Counted from the first letter of the stretch, positions 9,080 to 22,042 are shown. The stretch: DNA of 64,000 bases from Bordetella genomosp. 8 (GCF_002119685.1 NZ_CP021108.1:4030001-4094000); one strand, 5' to 3'. The notes: generated by a model not told the origin, from the sequence alone. Program-made: numbers and translations.

Positions 9080-9679
9080 ATGGATAACGCCTTCCTCGAG
9101 GCCCTGAAACGTCGCCGCACCCAGTACGCGCTGGGCCGCAACCTGCCGGTCTCGCATGAAGCGGTCACGACGCTGATCCAGGAAGCCATCAAGCACACGC
9201 CGTCGTCCTTCAACTCGCAGAGCTCGCGCGCGGTCATCCTGTTCGGCGCCCAGAGCGTCAAACTGTGGGATATCGCCAAGGATACCCTGCGCAAGATCGT
9301 ACCGGCCGACGCCTTCGCCGCCACCGAAAAGAAACTCAACAGCTTCGCCGCCGGCGCGGGCACCGTCCTGTTCTTCGAAGATCAGGACGTCGTCAAGGGC
9401 CTCCAGGAAAAGTTTGCCCTGTACGCCGACAACTTCCCCGTATGGTCCGAGCAGGCGGGCGGCATGGCTCAATTGTCGGTCTGGTCGACCCTGGCAAACG
9501 CCGGCATCGGCGCCAGCCTGCAGCACTACAACCCGCTGATCGACGAAGCCGTGGCCAAGGAATGGAATATTCCCGCCAGCTGGAAGCTGCGCGCACAAAT
9601 GCCCTTCGGTTCCAACGAAGCGCCCTTCAACGAAAAAGCCTTCATGGACGACGCACAGCGCTTCCGCGTGCATCATTGA
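9080..9679 (+). CDS. Nitroreductase family protein (HBN1/Frm2-like)
   Basis: A 199-residue FMN-dependent oxidoreductase of the small nitroreductase branch related to yeast Hbn1/Frm2. The sequence LEALKRRRTQYALG at the N-terminus supplies the arginines that usually bind FMN phosphate. The segments HTPSSFNSQSSRAVIL, VLFFEDQD, LANAGIGASLQHYNPL and the C-terminal MPFGSNEAPFNEK fit the family. It is preceded by AAGGAA with suitable spacing and followed by a strong terminator, so it is likely monocistronic. Natural substrate unknown; quinones, nitro compounds or lipid peroxides have been proposed for relatives. Confidence 0.85.
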   Translation: MDNAFLEALKRRRTQYALGRNLPVSHEAVTTLIQEAIKHTPSSFNSQSSRAVILFGAQSVKLWDIAKDTLRKIVPADAFAATEKKLNSFAAGAGTVLFFEDQDVVKGLQEKFALYADNFPVWSEQAGGMAQLSVWSTLANAGIGASLQHYNPLIDEAVAKEWNIPASWKLRAQMPFGSNEAPFNEKAFMDDAQRFRVHH

Positions 9680-9685
9680 TATCGG

Positions 9686-9714
9686 AAAGAGCCCGGCATT
9701 CCGCCGGGCTCTTT
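9686..9714 (+). terminator. Rho-independent terminator after the nitroreductase
   Basis: A perfect 12-base-pair stem (AAAGAGCCCGGC paired with GCCGGGCTCTTT) with a five-base loop lies seven bases after the stop codon. The stem ends in A/T pairs on both sides, so it could also serve the convergent Bug gene. Confidence 0.85.
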
Positions 9715-9748
9715 CACGCGTGCGCTGTCTAGAACGTTTTCGAGCCAC

Positions 9749-10738
9749 TCAGCTTGGCTTGATATTTCGCTCTCGGACAATCTTTGTCCAGAGCCGAATC
9801 TCCTGCGACACCAGAAATCCGAACGTATCCGGTGTATTCGGTTGAAGCGGCGCTACGTAGCCTTGTTCCGTGAACGCCTGCTGTAATGCAGGGTTCAATA
9901 GAACTGCGTTGATGGAATCGTTCAGGCGCTTTGCTACGTGCGGCGGCGTTCCCGCCGGCGCCATAAGGCCGAACCATGTATCCAGGTTCAGTCCTAATAC
10001 CCCGGTCTCTTCCACTGTTGGAACATCAGGGATCGCCAATGAGCGTTGCCGCGACATAACGGCGACGGGACGGACAGCCTTGGCCTGTATTTGCGGCAGC
10101 GCGGCCGGCAATACCCCAAAAAGCAGATCCACGCGGCCACCGATAAGGTCGACGAAGCCCGGTGCGCTGCCGCGATAGGCTACATGCAGCATGCTGGTTC
10201 CGGTTTCGCGTTGGAATAGTTCACACAACAAATGACCAGTCGACCCCACGCCGGAAGATGCGCAGGTTACCGTCGATGGATATGTCTTCGCCAGCTCTAC
10301 GATGTCCCTCACATGCTTGATGGGCGTGCGCTCCCCGGTGACGATAACGTTGGGCACAGTGGCGAGGAGCCCGATAGGGACCAGGTCCGTGCTTAGATCG
10401 AACTTAAGGTGCTCGTACATGGTTTTATGCACCGTATTCGAACGGGTACTTAGGTAAAGCGTGTAGCCATCCGGAGTCGCGCGCGCCACGTGTTCCGCCG
10501 CCACATTGCTCGCAGCACCAGGACGATTTTCAACGAGCACCCTCTGCCCGAGTTCATCTGTGAGGTATCTCGCCAATATGCGCGCCAATCCGTCCGTACC
10601 TCCGCCTGGCGTGAAGCCAATGACCAGGGTAACGGGACGCTCTGGATACGCACCCGGTGGTTCGGCGGCAAGCCCCGCCATTGGTAGTACACCGCCTACC
10701 AAAGAGAGAGCTGCCAATTCCCGTTTGCAAAAGTTCAT
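9749..10738 (-). CDS. Bug/TctC-family extracytoplasmic solute receptor (orphan)
   Basis: Periplasmic binding protein of the tripartite tricarboxylate transporter receptor family, greatly expanded in Bordetella. About 329 residues. A signal peptide (LVGGVLPMAGLAAEPP) is followed by the family hallmarks YPERPVTLVIGFTPGGGTDGLAR, LVENRPGAASNVAAE and TPDGYTLYL. The ATG at 10738 is chosen because GGAGA lies five bases before it; a second ATG at 10750 is in frame but lacks a site. No membrane components (TctA/TctB) are nearby, which is usual for these orphan receptors. Codon use seems less GC-biased than its neighbours. Ligand unknown. Confidence 0.88.
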   Translation of the reverse strand: MNFCKRELAALSLVGGVLPMAGLAAEPPGAYPERPVTLVIGFTPGGGTDGLARILARYLTDELGQRVLVENRPGAASNVAAEHVARATPDGYTLYLSTRSNTVHKTMYEHLKFDLSTDLVPIGLLATVPNVIVTGERTPIKHVRDIVELAKTYPSTVTCASSGVGSTGHLLCELFQRETGTSMLHVAYRGSAPGFVDLIGGRVDLLFGVLPAALPQIQAKAVRPVAVMSRQRSLAIPDVPTVEETGVLGLNLDTWFGLMAPAGTPPHVAKRLNDSINAVLLNPALQQAFTEQGYVAPLQPNTPDTFGFLVSQEIRLWTKIVRERNIKPS

Positions 10739-10890
10739 GTCTGTCTCCATTTGCTCTCGTAGTCCTGCAATAGCTGAACGCGATCTTGCCGAAGGGGCTG
10801 GATCAGTGTCCTGTTAGGTACAGGCGTTCCTTTTGGAACGACATATGGCACAGACGTGTGTCCCTTACGCCGCCTATGGCGGGGGACGCG

Positions 10891-10919
10891 AAAAAAAAGC
10901 CTGCCGAGAGGCAGGCTTT
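10891..10919 (-). terminator. Rho-independent terminator after typA
   Basis: On the minus strand the sequence reads AAAGCCTGCC, a TCTC loop, GGCAGGCTTT, then further T residues. The stem is ten base pairs and ends 21 bases downstream of the typA stop codon. Confidence 0.9.
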
Positions 10920-10939
10920 GGGGAGCGAGGCGGCGCCGT

Positions 10940-12766
<1,827 letters not shown>

Positions 12767-12776
12767 AGAAGATCCT

Positions 12777-13514
12777 TTAAGGTGAGGCGGGCGCCAGGCC
12801 CGCCGGCAATTCATTCAGGGGCAGCAAGGCCCGCTTGGGGTCGGCCATGGCCTGCAGCGCATCCAGCGTGACCGCGCCATCCAGCGCGAACGGACCCACC
12901 TGGGTACGGCGCAGGGCCACCAGATGCGCATGGCAGCCCAGCGCCCGGCCGATGTCCTGGGCCAGGGTACGTATATAGGTGCCCTTGCTGCACAACACAT
13001 CTATTTCCGCCGTCATGCCGTCGCAGCTCAGCAAGTCGACGCGATGCAAGGTCACCTGTCGGGCCTCGCGTTCCACTTCCACGCCGGCGCGCGCGTACTC
13101 GTACAAAGGCTTGCCGTCGCGTTTCAGGGCGGAATACATGGGCGGAATCTGCGTGATGGTGCCCAGGAAACGTGACAGCACATCGCGCAAGGCGGTCTCG
13201 TCCACCCCCGTGAAACCTTCCGGGGCCCGCGCCACGACGTTACCCGTCAGGTCGCCGGAGTCGGTTTCCTCTCCGAAGCGCAGCGTGGCCCGATAGCCCT
13301 TGTCCGCGCCCAGCATCACGCCGCACAGCTTGGTGCCCTTGCCCATGCAGCACACCAGCAGGCCCGTGGCGAACGGATCCAGCGTACCGGTATGGCCGGC
13401 CTTGGCGGCGTCCAGCGTGCGGCGCGCGCGCTGCAAGGCATGATTGCTCGACAAGCCTTCGGGCTTATCCAGCAGCAGGACACCGTCGAGCATCAGCCCG
13501 CGTCGTTTGGCCAT
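12777..13514 (-). CDS. truB: tRNA pseudouridine-55 synthase
   Basis: Converts U55 in the T-loop of nearly all tRNAs to pseudouridine. 245 residues, slightly short of the E. coli enzyme. The catalytic aspartate is Asp46 in the motif [13 protein letters not shown]. Also seen: [14 protein letters not shown], the [21 protein letters not shown] motif and [15 protein letters not shown]. It sits between rbfA and typA in the nusA-infB operon context, as in many Betaproteobacteria. Confidence 0.96.
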   Translation of the reverse strand: MAKRRGLMLDGVLLLDKPEGLSSNHALQRARRTLDAAKAGHTGTLDPFATGLLVCCMGKGTKLCGVMLGADKGYRATLRFGEETDSGDLTGNVVARAPEGFTGVDETALRDVLSRFLGTITQIPPMYSALKRDGKPLYEYARAGVEVEREARQVTLHRVDLLSCDGMTAEIDVLCSKGTYIRTLAQDIGRALGCHAHLVALRRTQVGPFALDGAVTLDALQAMADPKRALLPLNELPAGLAPASP

Positions 13515-13550
13515 CGTCTTATCCGAGAAAAACGCCGTGACGACAGCCCC

Positions 13551-13952
13551 TCAGGACTGGTCTTCCGGTTCGTCGGGCTCTGCCCGGTAGGAACCGGGCT
13601 GGTTAGCACGATCGATCAACTGCGACATTTCGATGCCGCGCGCGACCTGCTCGTCATGGAAGAACCGCAGCGTCGGCACGGTATGGATATGCAGCATGCG
13701 GTACAGCTGCGAATGCAGCCAGCCCGCCTTGTCATTGAGCAAGCCTTCGGCGACGGCCGGTTCGGCGCCCAGCACGGTGAAGTACACCTTGGCGTGCGCG
13801 TAATCGGGCGACAGCTCGACACCGGACAGCGTGATCAGCCCTGCCCGCGCGACGTCGAGTTCGCGCTGGATCAGTCCGGCCAGATCCTTCTGGATCTGGT
13901 CGGCCAGCCGCAGGTTGCGGCCGGGGATCGCTTTGGATTTATGACGGCTCAT
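13551..13952 (-). CDS. rbfA: 30S ribosome-binding factor A
   Basis: Small KH-like RNA-binding protein (133 residues) that assists late maturation of the 30S subunit and processing of the 16S 5' end. Recognised by the basic N-terminus [51 protein letters not shown] and the [22 protein letters not shown] ending. The ATG at 13952 gives normal family length; the upstream in-frame extension overlaps infB. It lies 16 bases after infB and 36 before truB. Confidence 0.95.
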   Translation of the reverse strand: MSRHKSKAIPGRNLRLADQIQKDLAGLIQRELDVARAGLITLSGVELSPDYAHAKVYFTVLGAEPAVAEGLLNDKAGWLHSQLYRMLHIHTVPTLRFFHDEQVARGIEMSQLIDRANQPGSYRAEPDEPEDQS

Positions 13953-13968
13953 ACTGAGCGCGCGATGC

Positions 13969-16900
13969 CTACAGCGTCCGCGCGATTTCCTTGATCTCGA
14001 AGACTTCCAGCTGGTCGCCCACCTGGATGTCGTTGTTGCCACGCAGCGTCAGGCCGCAATCGAAGCCGGCCTTGACTTCGCGCACGTCATCCTTGAAGCG
14101 GCGCAGCGAATCCAGGTGGCCGGTCCAGGTGACGACGTTGTTGCGCAACAGCCGTACCTGCGAATCGCGACGCACCACACCGTCGAGCACCATGCAGCCG
14201 GCGATGTTGCCGACGCGGGAAACCGTGTAGATCTCGCGGATTTCCACCAGGCCGATGATCTCTTCGCGCTTTTCCGGCGCCAGCATGCCCGACATGGCCG
14301 CCTTAACCTCATCCACGGCGTCGTAGATGATGTTGTAGTAGCGCAGGTCGATGCCGTTGCCTTCCGCCAGCTTCTTGGCGCTCTGGTCGGCGCGCACGTT
14401 GAAGCCGATGACGACCGCATTGGACGCGATGGCGAGGTTGACGTCGCTTTCCGAGATACCGCCGACCGCGGCGTGCACGACCTGCACGCGCACTTCTTCG
14501 GTGGACAGCTTCTGCAAGGCGTTGACCAGCGCTTCCTGCGAACCCTGCACGTCGGTCTTGACGATCAGCGCCAGGGTCTGCGTGCCTTCGCCCATGTTGT
14601 CGAACATGGATTCCAGCTTGGCGGCCTGCTGGCGAGCCAGCTTGACGTCGCGGAACTTGCCCTGGCGGAACAGGGCGATTTCGCGCGCCTTGCGTTCGTC
14701 GGTCAGCACCATGAGTTCGTCGCCGGCGGCCGGCACATCCGTCAGGCCCTGGATTTCGACAGGGATGGACGGACCCGCGGTCTGCACCTGCTTGGCGTTT
14801 TCGTCCAGCATGGCGCGCACGCGGCCGAAGCTGGCACCCGCCAGCACGACGTCGCCGCGCTTGAGCGTACCGCTCTGCACCAGGATGGTGGCCACCGGAC
14901 CGCGGCCCTTGTCGAGGCGGGCTTCGATGACCAGGCCCTTGGCGTGGGCGTTGACGGGCGCCTTGAGCTCCAGGATTTCGGCCTGCAGCAGGACGTTTTC
15001 CAGCAGATCGTCGATGCCCGCGCCGGTCTTGGCCGACACGTTCACGAAAGGCACGTCGCCGCCGTATTCTTCCGGCACGACCTCTTCCGCGACCAGTTCC
15101 TGCTTGACGCGTTCCGGATTGGCGTCGGGCTTGTCGATCTTGTTCACCGCCACGACCAGCGGCACGCCGGCGGCCTTGGCATGGTGGATGGCTTCACGCG
15201 TCTGCGGCATCACGCCGTCGTCCGCGGCCACCACCAGGATGACGATGTCGGTGGCCTTGGCGCCGCGCGCACGCATGGCGGTAAAGGCCTCGTGACCCGG
15301 GGTGTCCAGGAAGGTGACCATGCCGCGATCGGTTTCGACGTGATAGGCGCCGATGTGCTGCGTGATCCCGCCGGCTTCCCCCGCGGCGACCTTGGCGCGG
15401 CGGATGTAATCCAGCAGCGAGGTCTTGCCGTGGTCGACGTGGCCCATGACGGTGACCACGGGCGCGCGCGGCAGCAGTTCAGCTTCCTCGCCTTCGGGCG
15501 CGGTCTCGTCCAGAAAGGCTTCCGGGTCGTCCAGCTTGGCGGCGATGGCCTTGTGGCCGAGCTCTTCGACCACGATCATGGCCGTTTCCTGGTCCAGCAC
15601 CTGGTTGATGGTGACCATCTGGCCCAGCTTCATCAATTGCTTGATGACTTCCGCGGCCTTGACGGACATCTTGTGCGCCAGGTCGGCCACGGTGATGGTT
15701 TCGGGCACGTGGACTTCGCGCGCGATGAATTCCTGCGGCGTTTGTTCCACCGAGCCGCCGCGACGGTCGGATTGCTGGTTGCGGCCACCACGGCCGCCCG
15801 ACTTGCCACCGGCCTTGCCACCCGCGCGCCAGCCATCACGGCTGGGCGCGCCAGCAGGCTTGTCGGCCGGCTTCTTGCGCGCGCTGTCGTCGGTCCAGGT
15901 GGACGAGACTTCGGCAGTCTTGATGGTCTTCTTGGTGCCGGTACCGGGCGCCGGCTTGGCGTCCTTCTTGGCGCCGACACCGGGCTTGGCCGCGGGCTTG
16001 TGCAGCGTGCCCGACAAGGCGGCAGCGGCCGCGGCGGGCTGTTCCGGCTCGGGCGCACGCAGCACCTTGCGCGGACGGTTCAGCATTTCGCGCAGCGCGG
16101 CGGCTTCGGCCTCGGCGGTACGGCGGGCTTCGTCGCGTTGTGCCGTGCTCATCGTCTGGGCGGGCGAGGCGGAGGGCGGCGGCCCACGGCGGGCGTCGCC
16201 AGGGCGCGGGCCCTTCGACACGGTGGGCTTCGGGGCGACGGGCATGCCCGGACGCTGGCGATCGTCCTGGCCGGCCGGCGACGGCGCGGCAGCGGGCGAT
16301 GCCTTGGATGCAACGGGACTTTCGGTTTCGGGCTTTTCGGAAACCGCGGTGATATCTGACGTGTTCACGGACTCTTGCGGGACAGCTTCGACCGGCGGCT
16401 CGGCGGCGGGGCCGGCGGCGGCTGCCACGGGTGCCTCGTGTTCGGGTTCCGGCTGGATGGATACGGGCGCGGCCTGCGGTTCCTGCGCGGTCGCGGTTTG
16501 CTCGGCGACGTCCGGCTTGGCGGCGGAATCGTCCGCCGGCGCCGGCGTTGCCGCTTCGGCGACAGGCGCGGGCGCCTGGGGTTCGGTCGCGGCGGGCGCG
16601 CTGGCTTCGACGACCGGCTCGCTGGCTACGGGTTCCTGCGTCGCCACCGGCGTCTCGACGGTGGGCGCCGTCGGAGCGTCCGCCGTGGAAGCGGCCGCCG
16701 TGGAAACGGGCGCGGCATTGGCGGCCGGCGCGGCCGTTTCAGGCACGGGCGTGGCAGCGGGTGCGGTGGCCGAGGCGGGTTGCTCGGCCGCATCGCCCTG
16801 GCCGCGCGCGGCGGCGGCTTCGGCGGCGAGTTCGGCCGGATCGCGTTTCACGAACACACGCTTCTTGCGCACCTCGACCTGGATTGTGCGCGAACGCCCG

Positions 16901-17136
16901 GTGGCATCCGCCTGGCGGATTTCCGACGTCTGGCGACGCGTCAGCGTGATTTTCTTGCCCTCGGCGGCCCCGCCATGCGCGCGGCGCAGCGAGTCGAGCA
17001 GTTTCGCCTTGTCGCTGTCGGTGACGGCATCGTCCACCGATTTGAGGTCAACACCGGCCGAGCGCAGCTGGTCCAGCAGCACATTGGCAGGCATTTTCAG
17101 CTCGGTAGCGAACTGGGCGACGGTATTGCTCGACAT
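13969..17136 (-). CDS. infB: Translation initiation factor IF-2
   Basis: GTPase that brings initiator fMet-tRNA to the 30S subunit. 1055 residues, at the long end for the family. The N-terminal IF2 domain starts [20 protein letters not shown]. Residues about 160-430 are a low-complexity Ala/Pro/Val/Glu-rich linker. A second IF2_N segment ([23 protein letters not shown]) precedes the G domain, whose [15 protein letters not shown] begins near residue 563, followed by [16 protein letters not shown] and [12 protein letters not shown]-terminal beta-barrel and fMet-tRNA-binding domains are complete. The ATG at 17136 gives the canonical N-terminus. Confidence 0.97.
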   Translation of the reverse strand: MSSNTVAQFATELKMPANVLLDQLRSAGVDLKSVDDAVTDSDKAKLLDSLRRAHGGAAEGKKITLTRRQTSEIRQADATGRSRTIQVEVRKKRVFVKRDPAELAAEAAAARGQGDAAEQPASATAPAATPVPETAAPAANAAPVSTAAASTADAPTAPTVETPVATQEPVASEPVVEASAPAATEPQAPAPVAEAATPAPADDSAAKPDVAEQTATAQEPQAAPVSIQPEPEHEAPVAAAAGPAAEPPVEAVPQESVNTSDITAVSEKPETESPVASKASPAAAPSPAGQDDRQRPGMPVAPKPTVSKGPRPGDARRGPPPSASPAQTMSTAQRDEARRTAEAEAAALREMLNRPRKVLRAPEPEQPAAAAAALSGTLHKPAAKPGVGAKKDAKPAPGTGTKKTIKTAEVSSTWTDDSARKKPADKPAGAPSRDGWRAGGKAGGKSGGRGGRNQQSDRRGGSVEQTPQEFIAREVHVPETITVADLAHKMSVKAAEVIKQLMKLGQMVTINQVLDQETAMIVVEELGHKAIAAKLDDPEAFLDETAPEGEEAELLPRAPVVTVMGHVDHGKTSLLDYIRRAKVAAGEAGGITQHIGAYHVETDRGMVTFLDTPGHEAFTAMRARGAKATDIVILVVAADDGVMPQTREAIHHAKAAGVPLVVAVNKIDKPDANPERVKQELVAEEVVPEEYGGDVPFVNVSAKTGAGIDDLLENVLLQAEILELKAPVNAHAKGLVIEARLDKGRGPVATILVQSGTLKRGDVVLAGASFGRVRAMLDENAKQVQTAGPSIPVEIQGLTDVPAAGDELMVLTDERKAREIALFRQGKFRDVKLARQQAAKLESMFDNMGEGTQTLALIVKTDVQGSQEALVNALQKLSTEEVRVQVVHAAVGGISESDVNLAIASNAVVIGFNVRADQSAKKLAEGNGIDLRYYNIIYDAVDEVKAAMSGMLAPEKREEIIGLVEIREIYTVSRVGNIAGCMVLDGVVRRDSQVRLLRNNVVTWTGHLDSLRRFKDDVREVKAGFDCGLTLRGNNDIQVGDQLEVFEIKEIARTL

Positions 17137-17251
17137 TAGGCTTTCTTCCTGTGTACGGCGATATAACAATATGACTCGGCGCAATCCAAAAAAACAAGTT
17201 CGGGAAGGCCTCCTGGCTGGATCGCCAGGATGGGGCCTTCCCCCGGTACCA

Positions 17252-18733
17252 CTACTTTTCCTCGTCGAACCAGTGCGCGCGTGCTCGCATGATGAGCTCG
17301 CTGGCCTGGCTTTCGTCGAGGCCCGAGATTTCGGCCAGCTCATCCGTGGAGAGCTCGGCCAGGTCGTCGCGGGTATGCACCTTACGCTCCGCCAGGCTCG
17401 CGGCCAGTTCGGGCGTCATGCCTTCAAGTTCGAGCAGGTCCTGGGCGGTTTCAATACGCTCTTCCTGGGCGATGGCTTCGGTCAGGAGGGCATTGCGCGC
17501 GCGGGTGCGCAACTCGTTGATGGTGTCTTCGTCGAACGCTTCGATTTCCAGCAGTTCCTGCATGGGCACGTAGGCGATTTCTTCGAGACCCGTAAAGCCT
17601 TCATCGATCAGGATGTCGGCCACTTCTTCGTCCACGTCCAGCTTGCTCATGAAAGTGCCACGCAAGGCGGAACGTTCGACTTCCTGCCGGTTCTGGCTTT
17701 CTTCCGGCGTCATGATGTTGATCTGCCAGCCTGTCAGCTCGGAAGCCAGGCGTACGTTCTGGCCCTTCGCGCCGATGGCCTTCGGCAGGTTTTCCTCGTC
17801 GACCACCACGTCCATGGCGTGCTTGTCTTCGTCCACCACAATGGACTCGACATTCGCCGGCGCCAGCGCGCCGATGACGAACTGCGCGGGATCCTCGGAC
17901 CACAACACGATGTCCACCTGTTCGCCGCCGAGCTCATTGCGCACGGCGGTCACGCGCGAACCGCGCATGCCGACGCAGGTGCCGATCGGATCGATGCGCT
18001 TGTCGTAGGCGACGACGGCGATCTTGGCGCGCACACCGGGATCGCGCGCGGCGGCCTTGATCTCCAGCAGGCCCTGTTCGATTTCCGGCACTTCGTTTTC
18101 GAAGAGCTGGCGGATGAATTCCGGCGACGTGCGCGACAGGATCACCTGCTGGCCACGCGCCGCATGGTCGATGCGCAGCACGTAAGCCCGCACGCGATCA
18201 CCCACGCGCATGTTTTCCTTCGGGATCATTTCCGAGCGCGGCAGGCGGGCTTCGATCTTGCCCGTTTCGATGATGGCGTCGCCCTTGTCCATGCGCTTGA
18301 CGGTGCCGGACACGATGGTTTCGCCACGTTCCAGGAAGTCGTTCAGCACCTGTTCGCGTTCGGCATCGCGGATTTTCTGCAGGATCGCCTGCTTGGCCGC
18401 CTGCGCGCCGATACGACCGAACTCGATGGGTTCCAGTGGTTCTTCGATGTACTCGCCGACCTGGATATTGGGCACGGCTTCCCGCGCGTCGGAATACATT
18501 TCCTGCTTGTCGGGTTCCTGCAGCCCCGCTTCATCGGGCACGACGAGCCAGCGACGGAAACCTTCATGGCTGCCGCTGTCACGATCGATGGAAACACGGA
18601 TGTCCGCGTCTTCCTTGAAGCGCTTTTTCATGGCCGAAGCCAGCGCGCTTTCCAGCGCTCCGAACACCACTTCGCGCGACACGTTCTTTTCGCGCGCCAG
18701 AGCGTCGACCAACAGAAGAATTTCGCGACTCAT
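17252..18733 (-). CDS. nusA: Transcription termination/antitermination factor NusA
   Basis: RNA polymerase-binding factor controlling pausing, termination and rRNA antitermination. 493 residues, E. coli-like length. Domains in order: N-terminal polymerase-binding domain ([20 protein letters not shown]), an S1 domain around [20 protein letters not shown], two KH domains with [20 protein letters not shown] and [17 protein letters not shown], and two C-terminal acidic helix-hairpin repeats ([36 protein letters not shown]). Its start codon overlaps the rimP stop (ATGA), so the two are translationally coupled. Confidence 0.97.
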   Translation of the reverse strand: MSREILLLVDALAREKNVSREVVFGALESALASAMKKRFKEDADIRVSIDRDSGSHEGFRRWLVVPDEAGLQEPDKQEMYSDAREAVPNIQVGEYIEEPLEPIEFGRIGAQAAKQAILQKIRDAEREQVLNDFLERGETIVSGTVKRMDKGDAIIETGKIEARLPRSEMIPKENMRVGDRVRAYVLRIDHAARGQQVILSRTSPEFIRQLFENEVPEIEQGLLEIKAAARDPGVRAKIAVVAYDKRIDPIGTCVGMRGSRVTAVRNELGGEQVDIVLWSEDPAQFVIGALAPANVESIVVDEDKHAMDVVVDEENLPKAIGAKGQNVRLASELTGWQINIMTPEESQNRQEVERSALRGTFMSKLDVDEEVADILIDEGFTGLEEIAYVPMQELLEIEAFDEDTINELRTRARNALLTEAIAQEERIETAQDLLELEGMTPELAASLAERKVHTRDDLAELSTDELAEISGLDESQASELIMRARAHWFDEEK

Positions 18734-19218
18734 CGCTTTTTGCCTTTGAAATCCAGGACCGGATCCAGCTTGGCGCGCTCGACTTCGTCGAACGTAAAGT
18801 TCACCACCTGGATATCGTCCTTCTTTGCCTCAAATTCCACGCCGAAAACCGCCTTGCCCTGATCCTGCTCCGGCGCTTGCGCGGACGCGACCAGGGTGCC
18901 GGTAAAGACCTTGCGGTTTTCCACGGCCTGCCGCAGCTTGACTTCCACGCGCTGCCCCGCGAAGCGATTGAAATCGGCTTCGCTGCGCAATGGGCGATCC
19001 ACGCCGGGCGAACCGACCTCCAATCGCTTGTAATCGATGTTTTCGACTTCGTAGACCCGCGACAACTGACGCGAAACCTGTTCGCAATCTTCGATGCGCA
19101 CGCCTTCCGGGCGGTCGATCGTGACGCGCAGCAGGCCGAGCGCGGCCCGCTCGACGTCGACGAGTTCGACGTCCATGCCGGATAGCGCTTCCTGGGTCAA
19201 TGCGAATAAATCAGCCAT
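18730..19218 (-). CDS. rimP: Ribosome maturation factor RimP
   Basis: Needed for maturation of the 30S subunit; first gene of the rimP-nusA-infB operon. 162 residues. Recognised by [46 protein letters not shown] and [21 protein letters not shown]. The chosen ATG at 19218 follows a weak GAG sequence; a TTG at 19242 in the same frame would put the start inside a hairpin and is less likely. A terminator-like hairpin ends only eight bases before this ATG. Confidence 0.94.
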   Translation of the reverse strand: MADLFALTQEALSGMDVELVDVERAALGLLRVTIDRPEGVRIEDCEQVSRQLSRVYEVENIDYKRLEVGSPGVDRPLRSEADFNRFAGQRVEVKLRQAVENRKVFTGTLVASAQAPEQDQGKAVFGVEFEAKKDDIQVVNFTFDEVERAKLDPVLDFKGKKR

Positions 19219-19225
19219 ATACTCG

Positions 19226-19254
19226 AAAAAAATGGGCTGCAAGCCCAGCCCATT
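19226..19254 (-). terminator. Terminator-like hairpin in the rimP-nusA-infB leader
   Basis: Read on the minus strand, AATGGGCT and AGCCCATT form a perfect eight-base-pair stem around GGGCTTGC, immediately followed by a run of seven T residues. This is the form of an intrinsic terminator, but it sits between the promoter region and the rimP start codon at 19218. It is a candidate attenuator for the operon that encodes NusA itself. Confidence 0.6.
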
Positions 19255-19278
19255 CTTGTTAATACTCTCGCGAAGATT

Positions 19279-19314
19279 TTCGCAAACACGTTCGCAAACG
19301 CGTTCACGAACACT
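19279..19314. repeat. Three tandem 12-bp units upstream of rimP
   Basis: Three consecutive units TTCGCAAACACG, TTCGCAAACGCG and TTCACGAACACT lie 60 to 96 bases upstream of the rimP start. The first two differ at one position, the third at about four. Nothing else was recognised in the 230-base gap between rimP and rluB apart from this repeat and the hairpin. Confidence 0.6.
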
Positions 19315-19451
19315 CTCGCCGATGCTGTGATCACTTCTTTATTGCTTTTATCGCGCGGCGCGGTCGCCCCACGAAACCAGCAATCTTACCACAAATTGGG
19401 CAAAATTGCCTGATGCGTCCAGGGTTTACGTATTCGGGGCCGGACTGCTAC

Positions 19452-21992
19452 CTACCTTGATCCGCGACCGCCCCTTCCACCGATGACGCCCAGGCGCGAC
19501 TCGTGGGCCGCCGCGCCACGCGGCTGCCAGTCGTCGCCGCGGCCGCCGCCGCCGCCGCCGCCGCTACCGCTACCGCCGCCACCGCCGGGACGCGGCCCCT
19601 TGGCGTTGCCATTGCCCCGCTTCTTGCCGGGAGCGGCATTCTTTCCGGGTGCGGCATTCTTGCCCGGGCGGCCGCGCTGCGGCCCCTTGCCTGGCGCGCC
19701 AGGATGGCCCTGCCCGGCCTGCCCTTGTCCTGCGTGGTTGCCAGGATTCGCTCCCGCGGCATTCGCCGCCGCGCCGTTGCCGCCGCCTGGCTTGCCCTTG
19801 CGCCCGGACTTCCCGCGCGCCTGATGTTGCCCGCCGGGAGCATGGCCCGCGGCCTGCCCCGGCCCCTGGCCCTGCCCTTGTCCCGGACGCTTGCCCGGCC
19901 CGCGCCGTTGCTTGCCGCCGCGTGGCGCGCCATCATTGCCCATGGGATGTCCATTGGCATAGCCGCCGGTCACCAGCAGTCCGGTGCCGAAGGGATCGGA
20001 TGGGTAGGACATGCCGCCCAGCGGATTCTTGGCCGCGCGGCCTCCGCCCTGAAGCTTGCCGCGGCGGCCGATGCGGGCGCCGTTCATGCCATTGTTCTGC
20101 AAGGTGCCGAAGCCGGGCGGCAACGCGCTGTCGTGCGATTGCGGCTGCTTGGGGCGCCGGCCGCTTTCGTCGTCGTCGCGCAGGAGGCCGAGCTGCACCA
20201 TGAGCGCGGTGACCAGATTGGGATCGAGTTCTTCCCAGCGGCCGCGCCGCAGGTTGCGCGGCAGGACGACATCGCCGAAACGCGTCCGGATGAGCCGGCT
20301 GACCGTCACGCCTATCGCCTCGAACATGCGGCGCACTTCACGGTTGCGGCCTTCGTTCAGCGTGACGCGATACCAGCGGTTGCTGCCCTCGCCGCCCAGG
20401 TAGTCCAGCGATCCGAATGCGGCCTTGCCGTCATCCAGGTCTATGCCTTCGACCAGGGACGCGCGCTGCGCGGCGTCCATTTCACCCAGGACACGGACGG
20501 CGTATTCGCGTTCCGCGCCATAACGGGGGTGCATGATGCGATTCGCCATATCGCCCGACGTGGTGAAAATCAGCAGGCCTTCCGTATTCAGGTCCAGGCG
20601 ACCCACCGACAGCCATTTGCCGGTGCGCAGCTTGGGCAGGCGCGCAAACACGCTGGCGCGTCCGCCCGGATCGTCATGGCTGACGATTTCGCCAGCGGGC
20701 TTGTGATACAGGATCACGCGCGGCGGCTTGCGGGTATTGACGCGCGTGATCAGCTTGCCGTTGACGCGCACCTGGTCGCCGGCGGCGACGCGCTGCCCGA
20801 TATGGGCAGGCTCGCCGTTCACGGACACGCGTCCGGCGACGATCAGCTCTTCCATTTCGCGCCGCGAGCCCACGCCGGCGTCGGCCAGCACCTTGTGCAG
20901 CTTGGGCATCACGGCTTCGCTGTTCAGGTACTTGTTCAGGCGCTGCTCCATGCGGGCAGTCTTTTCGAGGTAGGCCAGGGCCTGTTCGGCTTCCCGTTCG
21001 TTACCCGGAGACACGGCTTCGGTATCTGCGGCGGAGCCATGGGGCTGCGTTGACGCGCCGGCCTCCGCCGTTGATTCCGCGCCCGACACGGCGTCGCCAC
21101 GACGGCGACGGAAAGGCGTGCGCAGCTTGCGACCCTTGCCGCGGTTGCCCGGCACGGATGCGTCGCCATCCGGCGCGACGCTCATATTGGCCGATGCGGC
21201 GTCGGGCTGGCCTGATTGCGGCGCGGCATCATCATTGAAAGAAGCCGGCGCGTTGAAAGCAGCAGCCGACCCGCTTTCGGACCTGTAGGGCGCCAGGGCA
21301 TCGTCGCGGGAGGTGGGCGGCGTGCCCGAAGGGGCGGCCGCGGCGCCGGCCGTGGAGGCCTGGAAGCCATCCCCGGCTTCGGCGGCTTCCGCTGTCTTGC
21401 GCCTGCGGGGCCGCTTGGGCGGCTCGGCTACCAACTGCTGCGCGGTCGCGGACGGCGCGGCGGTTTCGGCCGGAACGTCCAACGGCAGCGCGGCCTGGTC
21501 GGCGCCTGTCGAAGCACGCGGTTTGCGGGCCCGGACGCGGGGCGATCGCGTGGCAGCGGCATCGCCGGCGGCCTGCTCGGCCGCTGCGCCATGCGAGGCA
21601 CCCTCGGCCGACGCTTGGGGCGCATCGCTGGGGATACCGGCGGCCGCATCGTCGGCCTTTGCGGCGCGCGGGGTCCGCGTGGAGACGCGGGTTGCCGTCT
21701 TGCGCGGGGTTTTCCGCGCGGGTGCCGTGGATTGCGCCTCACCCGCGGCTTCCAGCGGGGCGCCGGCCGGCTCCGCGCTGCCTGCCGCGTCGGCGACCGG
21801 CGTGGCCTCGTGAGGGGTGGCGGCGGGATCGGTCTTGGCGCGCGCCGGGCGGCGAGCGCGGGGACGCGGCGCCGGCGTGGCGTCCGCGGTGGCCGCGCCA
21901 GCGCCGGCATCCTGCGTGGGTGCGCCGGGCGTCGTAGCGCCGGGCGTCGTAACGCCGGGCGTGACTGCCCCGCCTTTATCACGCTGATCCAT
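19452..21992 (-). CDS. rluB: 23S rRNA pseudouridine-2605 synthase RluB with long low-complexity extensions
   Basis: RsuA/RluB-family pseudouridine synthase acting on 23S rRNA. The enzyme core occupies roughly residues 370-600 of 846: an S4 RNA-binding domain ([20 protein letters not shown]), catalytic Asp in [16 protein letters not shown], and the [17 protein letters not shown] motif. It is flanked by a ~365-residue Ala/Pro/Arg-rich N-terminus and a ~240-residue Gly/Gln/Lys-rich C-terminus; the E. coli protein is under 300. ATG 21992 is preferred because AGGA lies seven bases upstream; a GTG at 22046 overlapping the scpB stop is possible. The enlarged tails are common in Burkholderiales RluB. 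Confidence 0.92.
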   Translation of the reverse strand: MDQRDKGGAVTPGVTTPGATTPGAPTQDAGAGAATADATPAPRPRARRPARAKTDPAATPHEATPVADAAGSAEPAGAPLEAAGEAQSTAPARKTPRKTATRVSTRTPRAAKADDAAAGIPSDAPQASAEGASHGAAAEQAAGDAAATRSPRVRARKPRASTGADQAALPLDVPAETAAPSATAQQLVAEPPKRPRRRKTAEAAEAGDGFQASTAGAAAAPSGTPPTSRDDALAPYRSESGSAAAFNAPASFNDDAAPQSGQPDAASANMSVAPDGDASVPGNRGKGRKLRTPFRRRRGDAVSGAESTAEAGASTQPHGSAADTEAVSPGNEREAEQALAYLEKTARMEQRLNKYLNSEAVMPKLHKVLADAGVGSRREMEELIVAGRVSVNGEPAHIGQRVAAGDQVRVNGKLITRVNTRKPPRVILYHKPAGEIVSHDDPGGRASVFARLPKLRTGKWLSVGRLDLNTEGLLIFTTSGDMANRIMHPRYGAEREYAVRVLGEMDAAQRASLVEGIDLDDGKAAFGSLDYLGGEGSNRWYRVTLNEGRNREVRRMFEAIGVTVSRLIRTRFGDVVLPRNLRRGRWEELDPNLVTALMVQLGLLRDDDESGRRPKQPQSHDSALPPGFGTLQNNGMNGARIGRRGKLQGGGRAAKNPLGGMSYPSDPFGTGLLVTGGYANGHPMGNDGAPRGGKQRRGPGKRPGQGQGQGPGQAAGHAPGGQHQARGKSGRKGKPGGGNGAAANAAGANPGNHAGQGQAGQGHPGAPGKGPQRGRPGKNAAPGKNAAPGKKRGNGNAKGPRPGGGGGSGSGGGGGGGRGDDWQPRGAAAHESRLGVIGGRGGRGSR

Positions 21993-22042
21993 GACATCGT
22001 CCTGCACGTTCTTATTGATACTCACTGGGACTACTCCAGAAT

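Noticed and set aside
14116-18862. Several very long plus-strand ORFs opposite infB and nusA (up to 1145 codons)
   Set aside because: Artefacts of the low-complexity infB linker and GC-rich antisense frames. The minus-strand proteins are complete and recognisable.
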